Position numbers and translations under genes: made by a program. DNA of 64,000 nt, from assembly GCF_036417845.1 (NCBI RefSeq), contig NC_089994.1:13100001-13164000 (forward strand). The letters run 5' to 3'. This document shows positions 39,762-50,932 of the stretch, one piece after another (positions within the stretch are counted from its first letter, which is position 1; each line of letters begins with the position of its first letter). Under the pieces are notes generated by a model. The model saw only the letters and a list, made by a program, of their open reading frames with translations. It had not been told where the DNA came from and searched no databases. Source of the DNA: Apteryx mantelli (taxonomy: Eukaryota; Chordata; Aves; Apterygiformes; Apterygidae).

Positions 39762-39854
39762 AATGTCTGAATTGAAGGGCTTCACATTCACGTTGCGAAT
39801 TGAACTACTGGTGAGGGACCAGACCTTGGTTTTGTGCTTAAAGGCAGCTCTAAC
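39762..39854 (-). CDS. ADGRD1: ADGRD1 exon: helix 8 and proximal cytoplasmic tail
   Basis: This exon of 93 bp and 31 codons encodes [18 protein letters not shown] followed by [13 protein letters not shown]. It forms the basic amphipathic helix 8 ([10 protein letters not shown]) and the serine-rich first part of the intracellular tail. From memory, [18 protein letters not shown] is shared with human ADGRD1, which makes this the most diagnostic part of the gene here; the following dozen residues are more divergent. Both ends are in phase 0. The acceptor is ttttttcctaag above 39854, with CTAAG rather than the common CAG form, and the donor is GTAAGT at 39761-39756. The SLTSSS stretch could be phosphorylated, but that is inference. 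Confidence 0.95.
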
Positions 39855-40675
39855 CTTAGGAAAAAAATATGAAACCAAACAGAAGATATCTTTCGATAAA
39901 GCTGTATTTTCTCAGGTTCAGCCTAGAGTCATCTCCCTGTTATCCTACCTCCACGTTAACATCACTTTACCAAAAACAACAAACAAACCTCTACATTCTT
40001 TTTATATTTGTGATCTGAAGTTGTAACTTCACTTTTCAAGTAACATATATTAAATACAAAGCATTTTACAACCTCACTCCTGTCTCATTTCACCAGCAGT
40101 ATATTCATGTTGTCTGGGCTATCACATCCTCCTAGATGTCCAAGCTATGACTGTATTACCTTTCATCTTGTTTTAAAAAAAAATAAATAAAAATATAAGC
40201 AAAAAAACAAACCTGCAGGGTATATAAGCATATATCTCCTGTATGCGCAGTCCTGTTCTGAGAGACTGTTCTGATTGTACTGATTCTCAGCAGCTCCCTA
40301 GGACACTTTAACATTTTTTTAACCAGATATATGGCCCAAGATGACCACAAGCTCCCCCCATTCAGGACGGCTCTGCCCTGGAGCTCATGTAGCTCTAATG
40401 GTGCCTGTCTGCCCTGAGGAGGTGAGCCGGCCGACAGCCTTTTTGGAAGTGAAATTGTTTAGAAGATGATGGATGAAATTCCCTATAGATGTAGGTAAGA
40501 CTCTGCACCACGTAGAAAATAATCTGCTGCATAAACAAAGGTTGGTAAGGAAAGTATGGGAGGTTTAGAAATCAGTATTGCTAGCTGACAGTGATTCATC
40601 AGTCTTATGCATTTTGTCAGGAGGAGTGGAGTCTGCAAAATACATAAAGTAATCCTTTCTCCCTCTTCTACAATG

Positions 40676-41090
40676 GCCAGGCCTTAGCTACAATACTGCG
40701 TCCAGCATCCCAAGGAAAATATGGACCAGTTGGGGACAACCCTGAAGAGAGTGAGGAGGATCACAGGTCTAGAAAACTCAAGTTATGAGATGCTTGGGCT
40801 CTTTAATCTAAAGAGGAGACTGAGGGAAGATAGGATAAGTCTTCCTCTTCTGCAGAGAGAAAGGGAATTATCTGCTCTAATATATTATATGTGTATGTGC
40901 ATGTATGCATATATATATATATAAATATATATATAGTGGCTAAAACAAGAAATGGCAAGACCAAACTGCAGCAAGAATGATTAAAGCTAGGAAACTGTTG
41001 GGAAGGACAGTATTAGAGCTAGGTAGGCACCAAGATAAGCTTTGCGGGGAGGCTGAGGGGCTTCCTTGGCCAGGGTGACATGGGTATGTC
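40676..41090 (+). mobile_element. diverged CR1 LINE fragment, split by a TA microsatellite
   Basis: The plus strand follows the 3' coding end and 3' region of CR1. It has a CTGCGTCC-like start, then 'ctgaagagagtgaggaggat', then 'cttgggctctttaatctaaa' and 'gaggagactgagggaagata', the classic 'leads to leader of the last CR1 codons' layout. After the TA tract it resumes with 'ggctaaaacaagaaatggca' and 'aaactgcagcaagaatgatt'. The frame is broken throughout and there is no target-site duplication I can define. It is an old non-functional insertion inside an ADGRD1 intron, antisense to the gene. Confidence 0.8.
40907..40936. repeat. (TA)n microsatellite inside CR1 relic
   Basis: An almost pure TA tract with one extra A. 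It splits the CR1 fragment of 40676-41090. Confidence 0.9.
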
Positions 41091-42783
41091 ACACTGTGCA
41101 TGGGGGTAGGTGCCCTCTCAAGTCTGTCAGCCCTGTCTTCCTGTGGTCCCTTATAATGCTGAGGTATTTCTTGTCCAGGATTGCTGGGAACAAAGCTGTG
41201 TTTTCTCCAACTACTTGGAAATATCTATGGATTTTGCTTTATAGTAAGAGTTTACCTGAAGGAGTATCTTGGATTTGCATGCATGGCATACAGTGGAGCC
41301 TATATGAGCTACTATACAAAGGTGACTGTTTATATTAGCTATATACGAACTGTTTGACAAGGATTCAGATTCCGAGAAATTTATGAATGTTGTTTCTCAT
41401 TGGTTCATGGAAAAATGGCAGCAATTCAAGTATTTGTATTCGATGTTAGACTAAGATGCTTGACAGAAGGAAGAAGGCTTTCTGAGCCTGGAGGAGAATA
41501 GGATAAAGAAATATCTCTCTTCCTTAACTTTAACCTGTCGGCTTAACTTTAGCCGATTCCCATAAAGTTCAAGAATTTTACAGTAGGCCCTCAGTCTGGA
41601 CTGACTGCAGTAAAGATCCAGTCGATACCCTAAGACTGGATAGCTTAGCAAAACTTAATAAATGGTAACTGATTAATGAAAAAACTGTCATGAGTGATCC
41701 TCTGCATAGAGCTGGAGTGCTTCTGATGCACAGGGAGAAGAAACAGGTTATGGAGCAGAGCTACTCAGTAGTGCACAGAAGGAAGAGACCTGGGAAAATC
41801 AAGGTATGTGGGTATTCACTGATCAGTGCCCCCCTGTCAGCATGCTGCAAACGGCTTTCAGTAGAAAGTTTTATTGATAATGCGTGCTGCTGGGCATCTC
41901 CTACCCTCTGCCGTGGGAGGAGAGGATGCTGCCAGCTCGGGGCCCGGCAGAGACGGTCTCCGCAGGGCCTGCGTACAGGGGCCAGGCTTTGGCTTTACCC
42001 CAGCTGGTCTGAAAGACAGGCTTAATGTGCAAAGATTCCTCTTGCTGCATTGTGAAAACCTTCCCTTTCTGCCAAGAAAAATACCTGGAATATGTTCTAC
42101 TCTGTTTGGTTTCCCATTAAGAAACGCATGAGCAATCTCCAAAAGTATGTTTTGCTGAGATTAATATTTATTTTCCTCTCTGGAACTCCAGATATAATAA
42201 AGGCAGAGGCCCACCAACAGGGGCTGCCAGAGTGAGTCCTGTTGCCGCAATTTAAACTTGCTCACTTAGCAGCGTAGTCCGGGCCCTGCTAGGCTCCCTC
42301 CGTGCTGGAGGAGTCCTTCAGTCCTTAGTCTGGAGCTCCCATCTGTTCCTGTCCCCCTGCCACACATCCCAAACCTCCTCTTTCTTACGTTATATAAAAT
42401 AAATGATGGTCATGGGTCAAAATGCTGCAAGTTACAAAGTCAGTAACAGTCATGTGCTTATTGAAAGAAAAATGATGTCAATGATGTAACAGGCAGTGAC
42501 AGTGGGGAAAGCCATTTTTTGTTTTCCACTCGAGTTTGGTAAAGCTCCCACCTTCTGTATGTATTGTAGAGATATCTACATAGAAATAGCATACATCACT
42601 GAACAATTGTGACTGAGGAATAAGGATAATACACAAATCAGCAGCATTAAACAACAGTTACCTAAAAATACCAACCATCATTTTCAGATTAATTGACTGA
42701 ACTTGCACTGTTGCAAAAACTCAAGTCCTACTTCTACTACAAAAAAAGTCTCTCATTTAAGGTATTTATTGAGGAAAACATAC

Positions 42784-42825
42784 CTCTGAATTCAGAAGGC
42801 AGTGAAACAGGAAGATGAAAAATCC
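42784..42825 (-). CDS. ADGRD1: ADGRD1 exon: rest of TM7 (42-bp micro-exon)
   Basis: This 42-bp exon encodes exactly 14 residues, GFFIFLFHCLLNSE, which finish TM7 and begin the turn into helix 8. The Q|GFFIFLFH junction with the previous exon restores the usual adhesion-GPCR TM7 motif (SLQG-x-FIFLFHC). Both ends are in phase 0. The acceptor is ctgttttcag just above 42825 and the donor is GTATGT at 42783-42778. An exon this small is easily missed by gene finders, but its frame, splice sites and peptide all agree with the two flanking exons. It lies 1215 bp downstream of the TM6 exon. Confidence 0.94.
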
Positions 42826-44040
42826 CTGAAAACAGATAAGAGAAGGATAAAGACTGAGGTTATTCCCTACAGTATTGTATAAAGCAGGTATCAAGTAGCT
42901 GGAGATCTATAAAGAAGGAGTGGGCCAAATTCTGCCCCAAGTTAAACTGGAGAATCCCACAGGTTACTATGAGACTTGCCTGGACCTTCTCCCATGAAAC
43001 AGCACCTCCTAAACTTTGGGGTGTTCAAGGAGAAAAGCTGGTTGAAAAGAAGCAGGCATTGTATTTTCATTAGCTATAGGAAAACATTCTGTCTGTGTTC
43101 GCAAAGATAACAGCGGGGGACGTGCTCTTTGGGAAGCACTGCTTCAATACTTTTCATATTAAAAAACAGGTATTAACCATTAGGAAAACTTTCACAACAG
43201 ACATTTGCTTGCTTTGGACTCTTTTTCCAATGGAAAGCAAAAAGGCTTCCCCAAAATAATTTTATTTTCTTTTGGGGACTGACAGGCAAACTGTTTTGGT
43301 TTTGGGTTTTTTGGTGGGAGGAAGCGGGATGAAAATTGAAAGCCAGAGAACTCTACTCTTTCTGTGACTATAGTGGTATTTATTTCTGAGCTGTTCTGTT
43401 GAACAAACGATTCACAAGAATTCATTTTTCTTCTCCTTTGCGTTATAATGCTTTCCTGAGAAATGGTTGCAACTTTAGATTTATGCCTCTACTCAAGGCT
43501 CTGCTAAAAGCTAAGCAGATGCTTATGTTCTTTCTCAAACAGAGCTATTTTCTTGGATTGGTGTCTTCACAAGAAGAGGGTTTAATTGCCTTTGTGCAAG
43601 AGTCATGTGCTGACTTCTGCAAAATGCAGTATCCTTCCCCTTTTACTCCTTACACTGCGCTGGTCCCAAAAACTTCTATTTGCTTTCACTTAGTCTCAGT
43701 GCTGAAGCCTCAAACTGACACTGAAAAATTGTTCAGGTATCTCCAATGAAGAATGTAGCCTTTGGTACCTGAGGCTGGAAGAATGAATTTCACTTCTTGA
43801 GCTCACTGTCTCATTTATTAAATTATTGCTCCTGAAAACACTAAGGAGTGGAATGAAAGCTCTGTTCAAGCAGAGACTAAACAATTGGCAGCTCTGTATT
43901 GTCAGCACAGACTTAAAAGATGCAGGAAGGAACATGGGGAATATCCAATAAATATGAGCATGTGGAAACATTTCTAATGATCCATTTGTTGGATCTCAGC
44001 AGCAGTTTGGTAGCCATATACTTTCACACCAGGTACTTAC
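42826..44040 (-). other. ADGRD1: ADGRD1 intron (1215 bp)
   Basis: This is a GT-AG intron between the TM6/TM7 exon and the TM7 micro-exon. It splits TM7 between SLQ and GFF. It contains a faint palindromic-repeat relic near 42918 but nothing coding. Confidence 0.9.
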
Positions 44041-44167
44041 TTGCAATGAATTGAATACAGCAAACATGTACTGAAACACTAACGCGTGGTCATTGACAGT
44101 TAGAACGCCAAAGATCCATGAGCTTCCCAGGATTGGTAACAGCACAGCAACTGCTTTAGCAGTTAGT
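44041..44167 (-). CDS. ADGRD1: ADGRD1 exon: TM6 to start of TM7 (partial gene)
   Basis: This exon encodes TM6, the third extracellular loop and the start of TM7 of adhesion GPCR D1 (GPR133), a plasma-membrane receptor known to couple to Gs and to be activated by a tethered agonist peptide. It is 127 bp: one base finishing a split codon, then 42 codons. Key peptides are [26 protein letters not shown] and [12 protein letters not shown]. The LLPILG-x-SW-x-FG motif carries the conserved TM6 tryptophan of adhesion GPCRs. The acceptor, read on the minus strand, is ctctttcag just above 44167; the donor is GTAAGT at 44040-44035. The family match is made from memory of human ADGRD1, where the segment aligns without gaps. 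The preceding exon, which must end two bases into a Lys or Arg codon, is not in the window. The residual doubt is a close paralogue such as ADGRD2, which the downstream tail argues against. Confidence 0.95.
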
Positions 44168-44232
44168 CTGAAAGAGAAAACGAAGACAGAAATGTGAAGA
44201 AACAGACAAATTTCAGGCAATGTAGCAAGGAG

Positions 44233-44267
44233 TTTCCTTATCAATTATTTCCTTATCAATTATTTCC
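44233..44267. repeat. 16-bp tandem duplication, intronic
   Basis: The unit ttccttatcaattatt occurs twice, just upstream (in gene sense) of the ADGRD1 TM6 exon. Confidence 0.85.
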
Positions 44268-44394
44268 TGGCACCAAATCAGTGTATGGTATGCATATAAA
44301 TGTAAGCAGAAAGTTGATAAAGAGGAATGGTGGCTTAACTATAATAGAATAAGTCAGTGATGCTCTTCACCATATAATTATTTGGTATTTATGG

Positions 44395-44440
44395 GGAAGT
44401 CTTTAAATTTCTTATTTCTCATCTATAAAAATGGGGATAA
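44395..44440 (+). mobile_element. possible short MIR 3' remnant
   Basis: The plus strand has 'tttctcatctataaaaatgg' followed by 'ggataacaac', similar to the MIR segment that reads 'cctcatctgtaaaatgggg'. It is too short to be certain. Confidence 0.35.
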
Positions 44441-45689
44441 CAACAGAACTTTGCTATCAAATGGGATAACTACAGATTGAGACAGTCAGTAACTCAGGTA
44501 GTGGGGGCGAAGCAGGAGAGGTGGTCATATAACTACAATACCACGCCTTTAGCTGGTACTGAAGTATAATCATTTCATCTGTGAAGTATAATAATAGTGT
44601 GAGAGTAGAAAGTAGAGGGCAGAAACTGAGAACAAAGGGAGTATTGCATGGAAAAACTAAAACCACTATATAGTGTACCCAGAGTACGTTTGCTTAGTGC
44701 TGCAGCTGGGTCAAGGCAATGGGGTATTTCTGTTCTAGAAAGTGACTTGGGATCTTTAATCACAAATGGGAAGAAACTTGGTCTCATCCTCTAACACCAT
44801 AGTATTATTCTGCTACTGCTGTGCTTTGTTCAGAGTTGATTCAGAGAAAAGTACGCCAACTCCTGAAATGACTTGTGTTTCTTGGAGGTCCCTCCTGATA
44901 TATGTTCACTCTGCTCAGCTTGCTGTACTGGCAAAATTTGAGTTAAGTGATATGACAGCTGAAAAGCTAATAGCATTGAGAAAATCTTATATTTACCGTT
45001 ATGAGCTATGTACAGGATGTTTGTTGTAGTGGAAGAATAAAAGAAATTATTGTACTAGGAAATTAAATGATCATAGAGAGTTTTCTACAACAGCTGAATT
45101 CTGTGGATCAAATTCTATGTAAAGAGTAAAAGAAGGAAGCCATAGAGAAAACAAAGGAATTTCATTTAGAAAAATTGAGATCAGAACCACATTTCCTCAC
45201 TATCTCCATAGCTTTCTACATTAAAGACCCAAAGAACTATGAGCCTCTTGTAGAAGGTGCATTTCCTTCATCTGCCAAAGGAATTAAGGGCATCCGAACC
45301 TCAGAGAAAGCACTCGGGACTCTGCAGAATAGTTACTGGCTGTTCTTGGGTGCATTTCCTGCTTTTACTTAAATGTTCCTAATCTCTTCTGCAATTGAAT
45401 TACCAGTCAACCACTTTCAAGAAAGGCAGGCAAGTCTGACAAAATTAAACTCGCAGGTTATTGTTTCTCTTACACAATTGTCGTCTTAGGAAACCCTCAG
45501 GGCATCTTTCTTTTTACTGTCCTGAATGATCTTATTCATACTGCTGAATTGTACTAACAAATTGTATTTTCATGTGTGCGTACACCCTGTAATGGTGACT
45601 GCGACAGTATTGTAGTAATAGTCCTATAGAGTTTTTAGTGTAATCATAGGGGAAAAAAACATGAAGACAACATGATTACATTCAGGAAG

Positions 45690-45945
45690 TCCTTGGCACA
45701 GGATGTTTTGGAGGCCCAGAAAAGGGTCCAATAAATTCATGGAAGACGGTTCCACTAAGGACTGTTAAATGTGACAATCCAGGTGCAGCCACTTACGCCA
45801 AAAGTCCCTAATCTTTTGTGTGCTGAAAGCTGGGAGTATTTGGAGAGGAATAAATCTGCATGACCTATCCCAGTAAGGATACTGGGCCAGATGGACCACC
45901 AGTCCATCCAGTCTAATCTGTGGTGGCAGTTCTTTTGTTCTTAAT
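45690..45945 (+). mobile_element. relic of a CR1/L3-type LINE 3' end
   Basis: The segment 'ttcatggaagacggttccac' is followed by 'ccaggtgcagccac', 'gaaagctgggagtattt', 'ggatactgggccagatggac' and 'ggcagttcttttgttctt'. This order matches the 3' end of an old CR1/L3-like element common in turtles, crocodiles and birds, as I recall it. The exact subfamily is uncertain. It has no coding capacity. Confidence 0.6.
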
Positions 45946-46660
45946 CAAAAAACAGATGGATTAGGCTAAAACAATCAGATCTTGCACAGTTCATTTTTTT
46001 TCATATCAGTTTGACCTGGTAAAGGCAGGTGCAAGACAGAGCTGGGCCGGGTGACCAATAGATACAGACGGCGTTACTAAGTCACCACTCGCTTTCTCCC
46101 AGTACCTGGTCCTGGGCTATGCCCCGGCTCGCAGCACTGGACAGCCAGAAAGCATTCGTGGTGTCTGTCCATTCGGTCACCGCTCCCCGGGAATCCCACA
46201 GGGCAAAACGCTCTTGCTGTCAAAGCGCTGACTAGGTAGCCCGGGGCAATTCTGCCTGTCAAGGCTGAACAGATGTTGACGCTTTGCACACCTGGGCATC
46301 GCGTTTTCAGTGACAGATTGCAAAGGACAAACTCGCGTCCTCCTGGGCAGCCGAGAACAGCGTTGGTGCAACAAGACAGAAAGCAGAAGGAAGGAAGCTT
46401 TCCCTCTCTAGAGACATCCTGAACCTGCAAGCCAGGCAGATCTAATCCCTGTTACATAAATGTATGCTGACTTCTTGTTGCAACCTGCAGGATTTAAGCA
46501 TGCGATTACACTTAAATATACTTTTAAAATATTTCAGTGAATTCAATCTTATGGTACAATTATAGATAAAGAAGCCAAGAGGGCAGTACAGGGACCATGG
46601 GTAGAGCAAAACTGAAGGACAGGCCATGCTTGCAAGAACTGCATTTCTCGGAAACTCAGA

Positions 46661-46677
46661 TTATTTTATTTTATTTT
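46661..46677. repeat. (TTTTA)n repeat
   Basis: About three units of attttattttatttt, low complexity. Confidence 0.8.
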
Positions 46678-47279
46678 GAGCAGGAAACGTATACAAGAAA
46701 CAAAGTTGTTCTAAGGAGACTAATGTCCTACTTGTGCCTTTTACCCCCTCATCCGCGTTAAAGTACAGGCAGAGAAGAGAACTGCATGACAAGAGACCAC
46801 TATAATTACAGCAAACGTGAGACAAATGAGGCTGTTGCACAATATAGTTCAAAGAAAAAAACTTTTAATTAAATACTTAGATCCAAGACATTGTGTTCAT
46901 TTCAGTGACCTGAGCGCCCACTTCATTATATCCTTGATTAAAAGTGTATGTTGAAATACTGCATAGGCTTCAGGTTTATTGGAAAATCTGTATCAGGGAA
47001 GACAGCCGGAGTCGGGGTTTCCCCGCCCCCATATTGATAAGTATCTTAATGTCCTTGGCCATGAATATTTCTACACAATTCAATTTATTCCGGGAAGAAT
47101 TTCTTCAGCCAGAATATGAAGAAATAAAATAAAGCTTGAGTTCTCGTATTGAGTTATAATATTCATTTAAAAGGGTACAGTTCTAGAGCAGCTAAGTGAT
47201 ACAAACTTATTTTCATGAATCGAGGGTGGTGGGTCTTTTTGGTTTTGTTCTCTTTCCTGTTAAGATTAAAGCTGTTCAC

Positions 47280-47470
47280 GCCTTGCCCTGGGGAGCCGCC
47301 GGCAGAGCGACCTTGCGACGCGCTCTGCGCGCAGGGACCTGTACGGAGCCCTCGCGGCTTCAGGAAGCGGCACCGGGGCAGGACGGGGGGCAGGTGGGGG
47401 AGGACGCGCGGAGCCCCGCGGTGGATTGGGTACACTGGGTGTCCGTGGTGGTCGGGACGTCCCCTCTAGC
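47280..47470. other. intronic CpG-rich patch
   Basis: A sharp GC-rich island (ccgccggcagagcg, gcgacgcgctctgcgcgc) in AT-rich DNA inside the large ADGRD1 intron. It also has several G-runs near 47374-47402. It may be an internal promoter or enhancer. No exon with splice sites was identified. Confidence 0.5.
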
Positions 47471-47794
47471 CTGGCGCAGCAGGCGACTGGTATGCCAGAG
47501 CTGTGTGTGTGCGAAACCTGGGCGTCTGTACAACCTCCTTTCCCCTCTCCCCCTTTTGTTTTCGTACTCTCTCCATTTTCATAGACCTTGCGGTTTGGAA
47601 TATAATTTCCCCTAGATGGTTTGTTGCCAAAAATAAGTTTTCATTTATGTTTTCAGATCTCAGCAAAAAATCTTTGTCTGTAGTTTGTGGTCTTGGACAG
47701 AAAGGAGTTAGGTACTTAATATCAATGTTTTTAAAATCCTCCTCACTGTTTGCATTTTCAGGAGCCTTTAACATCACAAGTATCTTGCATTTAA

Positions 47795-47826
47795 AAAAAT
47801 AATAATAAAAATAAAAATAAAAAAGG
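47795..47826. repeat. A-rich (AAAAT)n repeat
   Basis: aataataataaaaataaaaa-type low-complexity run. Confidence 0.8.
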
Positions 47827-48990
47827 TATTGATGAAGACGATTCATTTTTAAACACAGGGTCCAGAGCATATGCAGCAGAAATGCATAGCTAAAAATGAA
47901 GACAAAGTAGAGATGCCTGGGATTTTCCTTGCACGTATATGTGTGCCTCTAAGTGCATATCGATTTAAAAGATGGAGATTTTATCCACCAGCTGGCGATG
48001 AAATTCACTTCAGACTATCTAAGGGTTGACTCTGCCTGTGTATCACTTAAATCCCATTACGGCTTTTTTTTGCTTAATTATTGCATAGATTTTTATGCCT
48101 GCTTGCTGCGAACTTCACCCTACATCTGAAATTATTGGTTCAAGGTGTTTATGAGCTTTCTGCACCAAGCAGAGACCTCGGCTCTATTGTTTCCTCGTCC
48201 TCTTTTATTTTCTTCTACTTCCCCCTCCCTTCTCCTTCTTTATTTCATTTTTGTCTTTGAACTTTGAAAAAGAAAAATTACATGTAAAATGCTGTGTCAG
48301 AACACCATTAACCATGGTTAAAAATCACAAAAAAAAAAACCCTAGAAATACAAAAGTTAATGTTCCACTAGGCACACCAATTCCACCACGCTGCACTTTT
48401 TTTTTTTTATTCCCACATTTTCGCTGCTTGAATATTTTGGTTAATTAGTTATAGTACGCTAACATACAGAAAGGAATCAAATACATGTTGTTTTTGGATT
48501 AAAAAATACGGACAACTTAATATATGTAACCTTAAAACTCAAAGGATGATAGTGACATCTTTCATGCTGCCGGTGAAATTGGTGACACGATGAAGTCATA
48601 CTTCTGGGCAGGGGGCAGCTCTTACCTTGCAGATAGCGAGGCCAGTGGGGTCCCCACCGGAACTTCACAAGTCTTGCTAAAATCTTTGGGTGTCCTTCTG
48701 TTCCCATGTAATGGAAAACAGGGAAAAAAATGGCCATTGCTTTGCAGAGGTCCCTGTAAATGTCTCCCTGTGCTCCTTTTTGTGCTCTGGCCTTTGGAAC
48801 TGGAAGCAACCTGACAGCCTGTTTCTCACGCGCGCCCTCAAAAGCTCAGACGTTGTTACTCCTCCGCATTCTAATAGCATTAAGTTTTGTGAGCTTTTTG
48901 TCTCTCTGTGTCTATGTACACTGAATTATCAGCTGTGGAATGAATGAAGAGCATCTCCTTTCTATGGTTTCCTTTGGGTGGTTGTTGCTT

Positions 48991-49008
48991 TTTTTTTTTT
49001 TTTTTTAA
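48991..49008. repeat. poly-T tract
   Basis: About 18 T in the large ADGRD1 intron. Low complexity only. Confidence 0.8.
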
Positions 49009-49278
49009 AACTATGTACCTGTTATTACTTCGGAATACAGACAACTTCTGGAAAATGCTATCTTGAGTCCACTTACATCTTCATATTCAGTGTATATGCA
49101 ATAGCCTTTGGGATATTACTAATTGTACACAGTGTAGCTATCAACTCAGACTGCAGTTAGGGCTGTTTCTCACTCTGCCCCAGTTATAGCAATCCCTTTG
49201 GGTGGCCTGCATGGACTTGGAAAGTGCTGCTCAGTAACAGACACTTTGAGAGTTGATTTAATTCAGATTGGTATGCTT

Positions 49279-49302
49279 TTTTATTTTATTTTATTTTATT
49301 GT
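49279..49302. repeat. (TTTTA)n repeat
   Basis: Four to five units of tttta. Confidence 0.85.
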
Positions 49303-50884
49303 AAAAAGCAAGCAGCAATGAGTTGCTCCTGCACAGTGGCGAAGTCCTGCTGTCAGATGTGCATAGGCTGCTCTGCACCCACTGCTGTTCCTTAAAAGTG
49401 CGTAGTCCTGCTCACTTGAGCACCTGTCCATGAATCCAGTTGGGGAGGGAGGGGATCTTTTGAAAATCCTTCTGATATACTACTTGCAAGAACAGCATTA
49501 ACTTTCTTCATTACCTCTTAATCAATCTGTCCATCTAGCATGCATTCACTCTAAGTCTTGCACTGGGGGGAAAAAAAAGAATTATCCTCCCTTTTCCTGT
49601 TCTTATGCTTGAAAAGTAAACCTTACTCACCAGAGACCACCTTCTCCAAACTTCTTTATTTGGCTTTTGTTTGATTGCTTTTGTGTTAGCACTCAAGGCA
49701 GTGCAGGTTTTTGATATTTTCTGTGCATCTTGCTCAGTCTGAGATGGAATCCAATGATGGGGGACTAATCAACTAACAGAGGAAGTTTTCTGAGCTGGAT
49801 AATTATGATAGTTGCATTGAAGTCCTGGTGTGCGAGAAGTACAAGTTTCAGAGCCTCTGAGACATATTTTCATCACTAACATCATATAAAATTATTGCAC
49901 TGTTATAAAGTTACCAGGAACGCTTTTCCAAGAGCCGGCTTGGGTCTTATAGTTTTATTGTATTTGCAATTGGTTTAGAACAGGCCTCCTCAACTGAGCT
50001 TACTCCGTCCCCTTATTTAATCTCTGCCCTTTTCTGCTATTGCCCTGAGCGCACTGTCGATACCTTATACCGATGCAGAATGACTACGCTGACAGCCACA
50101 AGAAAAATTTCACTGCTTGCAGAATGAAAATGTTATTACTTCTGTAAAGGGGACCCTAATTCATAAATCAATTTTATTGGTTATATATGGAGCACTAATC
50201 CTTTTAAGACTCCTGACATCTACTTTTCAGTCATGATGCCTGCTGAAGTAAGAACTAAATTCAGACCCATAGGCCAAGATTATATAATAGTTGGAGGAAA
50301 TACTGTCTATAAAAGCAAAATTCCTTCACAACAATTCATCAGAATTGTTACCCTGACAAATAGGCCTCAACTGAAATTTCTCTCGTTTCTTAAACCCTTC
50401 ACAAGACACTATCAACATTACCCTTTGTACTTTAAAAACAAACACAAAAAGCCTATAACAAAAATCTCAGACTAATACCAGGAAAAATGAATTTAGCCTC
50501 TGTTTCCAACTTGCTACAAGTGGCACTCAGTAACCTGAAAGCTGGACAACTGCTGTGAAACCCTGTTAGCAACTTTGATTATGAAAATGTGTTTTCATTC
50601 AGTTCAGCAGTGTTTCTAACACACACCTTTTATATTCCTTCTGCCCCGCGTTTGGGGCGTCTGAGGACTGGCGGTTCTCCCCGCCGTGGCATTTGCAAGC
50701 GCACAGAGCATTTGTTCCCCGCCAGTCCCCCTTGATTCTCCAAGGAGTAAGGCCAAGACTGAGCGATTTAGGTGGCGAGCTGCCACCAACTCCAACCAGA
50801 CAGCTGGAGGAGCACTGAGAATAACTCGTCTCTTTGAGCGACCTAGGCAGTGAACAGCAATGGTCACGCTAACAACCATCTCTG

Positions 50885-50932
50885 GGCCTGATCCAAAGCC
50901 CACTGATGCCAGTTGGAGTCTACAGGATCAAG
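50885..50932. repeat. half of a palindromic MITE-like relic
   Basis: 'gggcctgatccaaagcccac' starts an arm known from such relics, and 'ctacaggatcaag' may be the remains of the other arm. Short and diverged. Confidence 0.35.

Larger units (their letters stand above)
39855..42783 (-). other. ADGRD1: ADGRD1 intron (2929 bp) holding a CR1 relic
   Basis: This is a GT-AG intron between the TM7 micro-exon and the helix 8 exon. It contains an old CR1 fragment in the opposite orientation to the gene (about 40676-41090), a TA microsatellite, and a small GC-rich patch near 41.88-42.0 kb. The remainder is unremarkable AT-rich sequence. Confidence 0.88.

Noticed and set aside
48625..48680. Minus-strand donor AAG|GTAAGA at the end of an open frame of about 110 codons
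   Set aside because: No family match, and no fitting acceptor or partner exon.
49077..49150. Minus-strand stretch with a GTAAGT donor and a ctgcag acceptor, open in one frame
   Set aside because: The encoded peptide (SELIATLCTISN-like) matches no part of ADGRD1 that I know and the polypyrimidine tract is weak. Likely a chance pair of sites.
49416..49471. Minus-strand stretch ending IHGQVLK with a GTGAGC donor, briefly resembling the ICL3 motif IHGDPSAFK in the phase needed for the TM6 exon
   Set aside because: Only the IHG triplet and final K agree; the rest does not resemble ICL3 or TM5, and the sequence above it shows no membrane segment.
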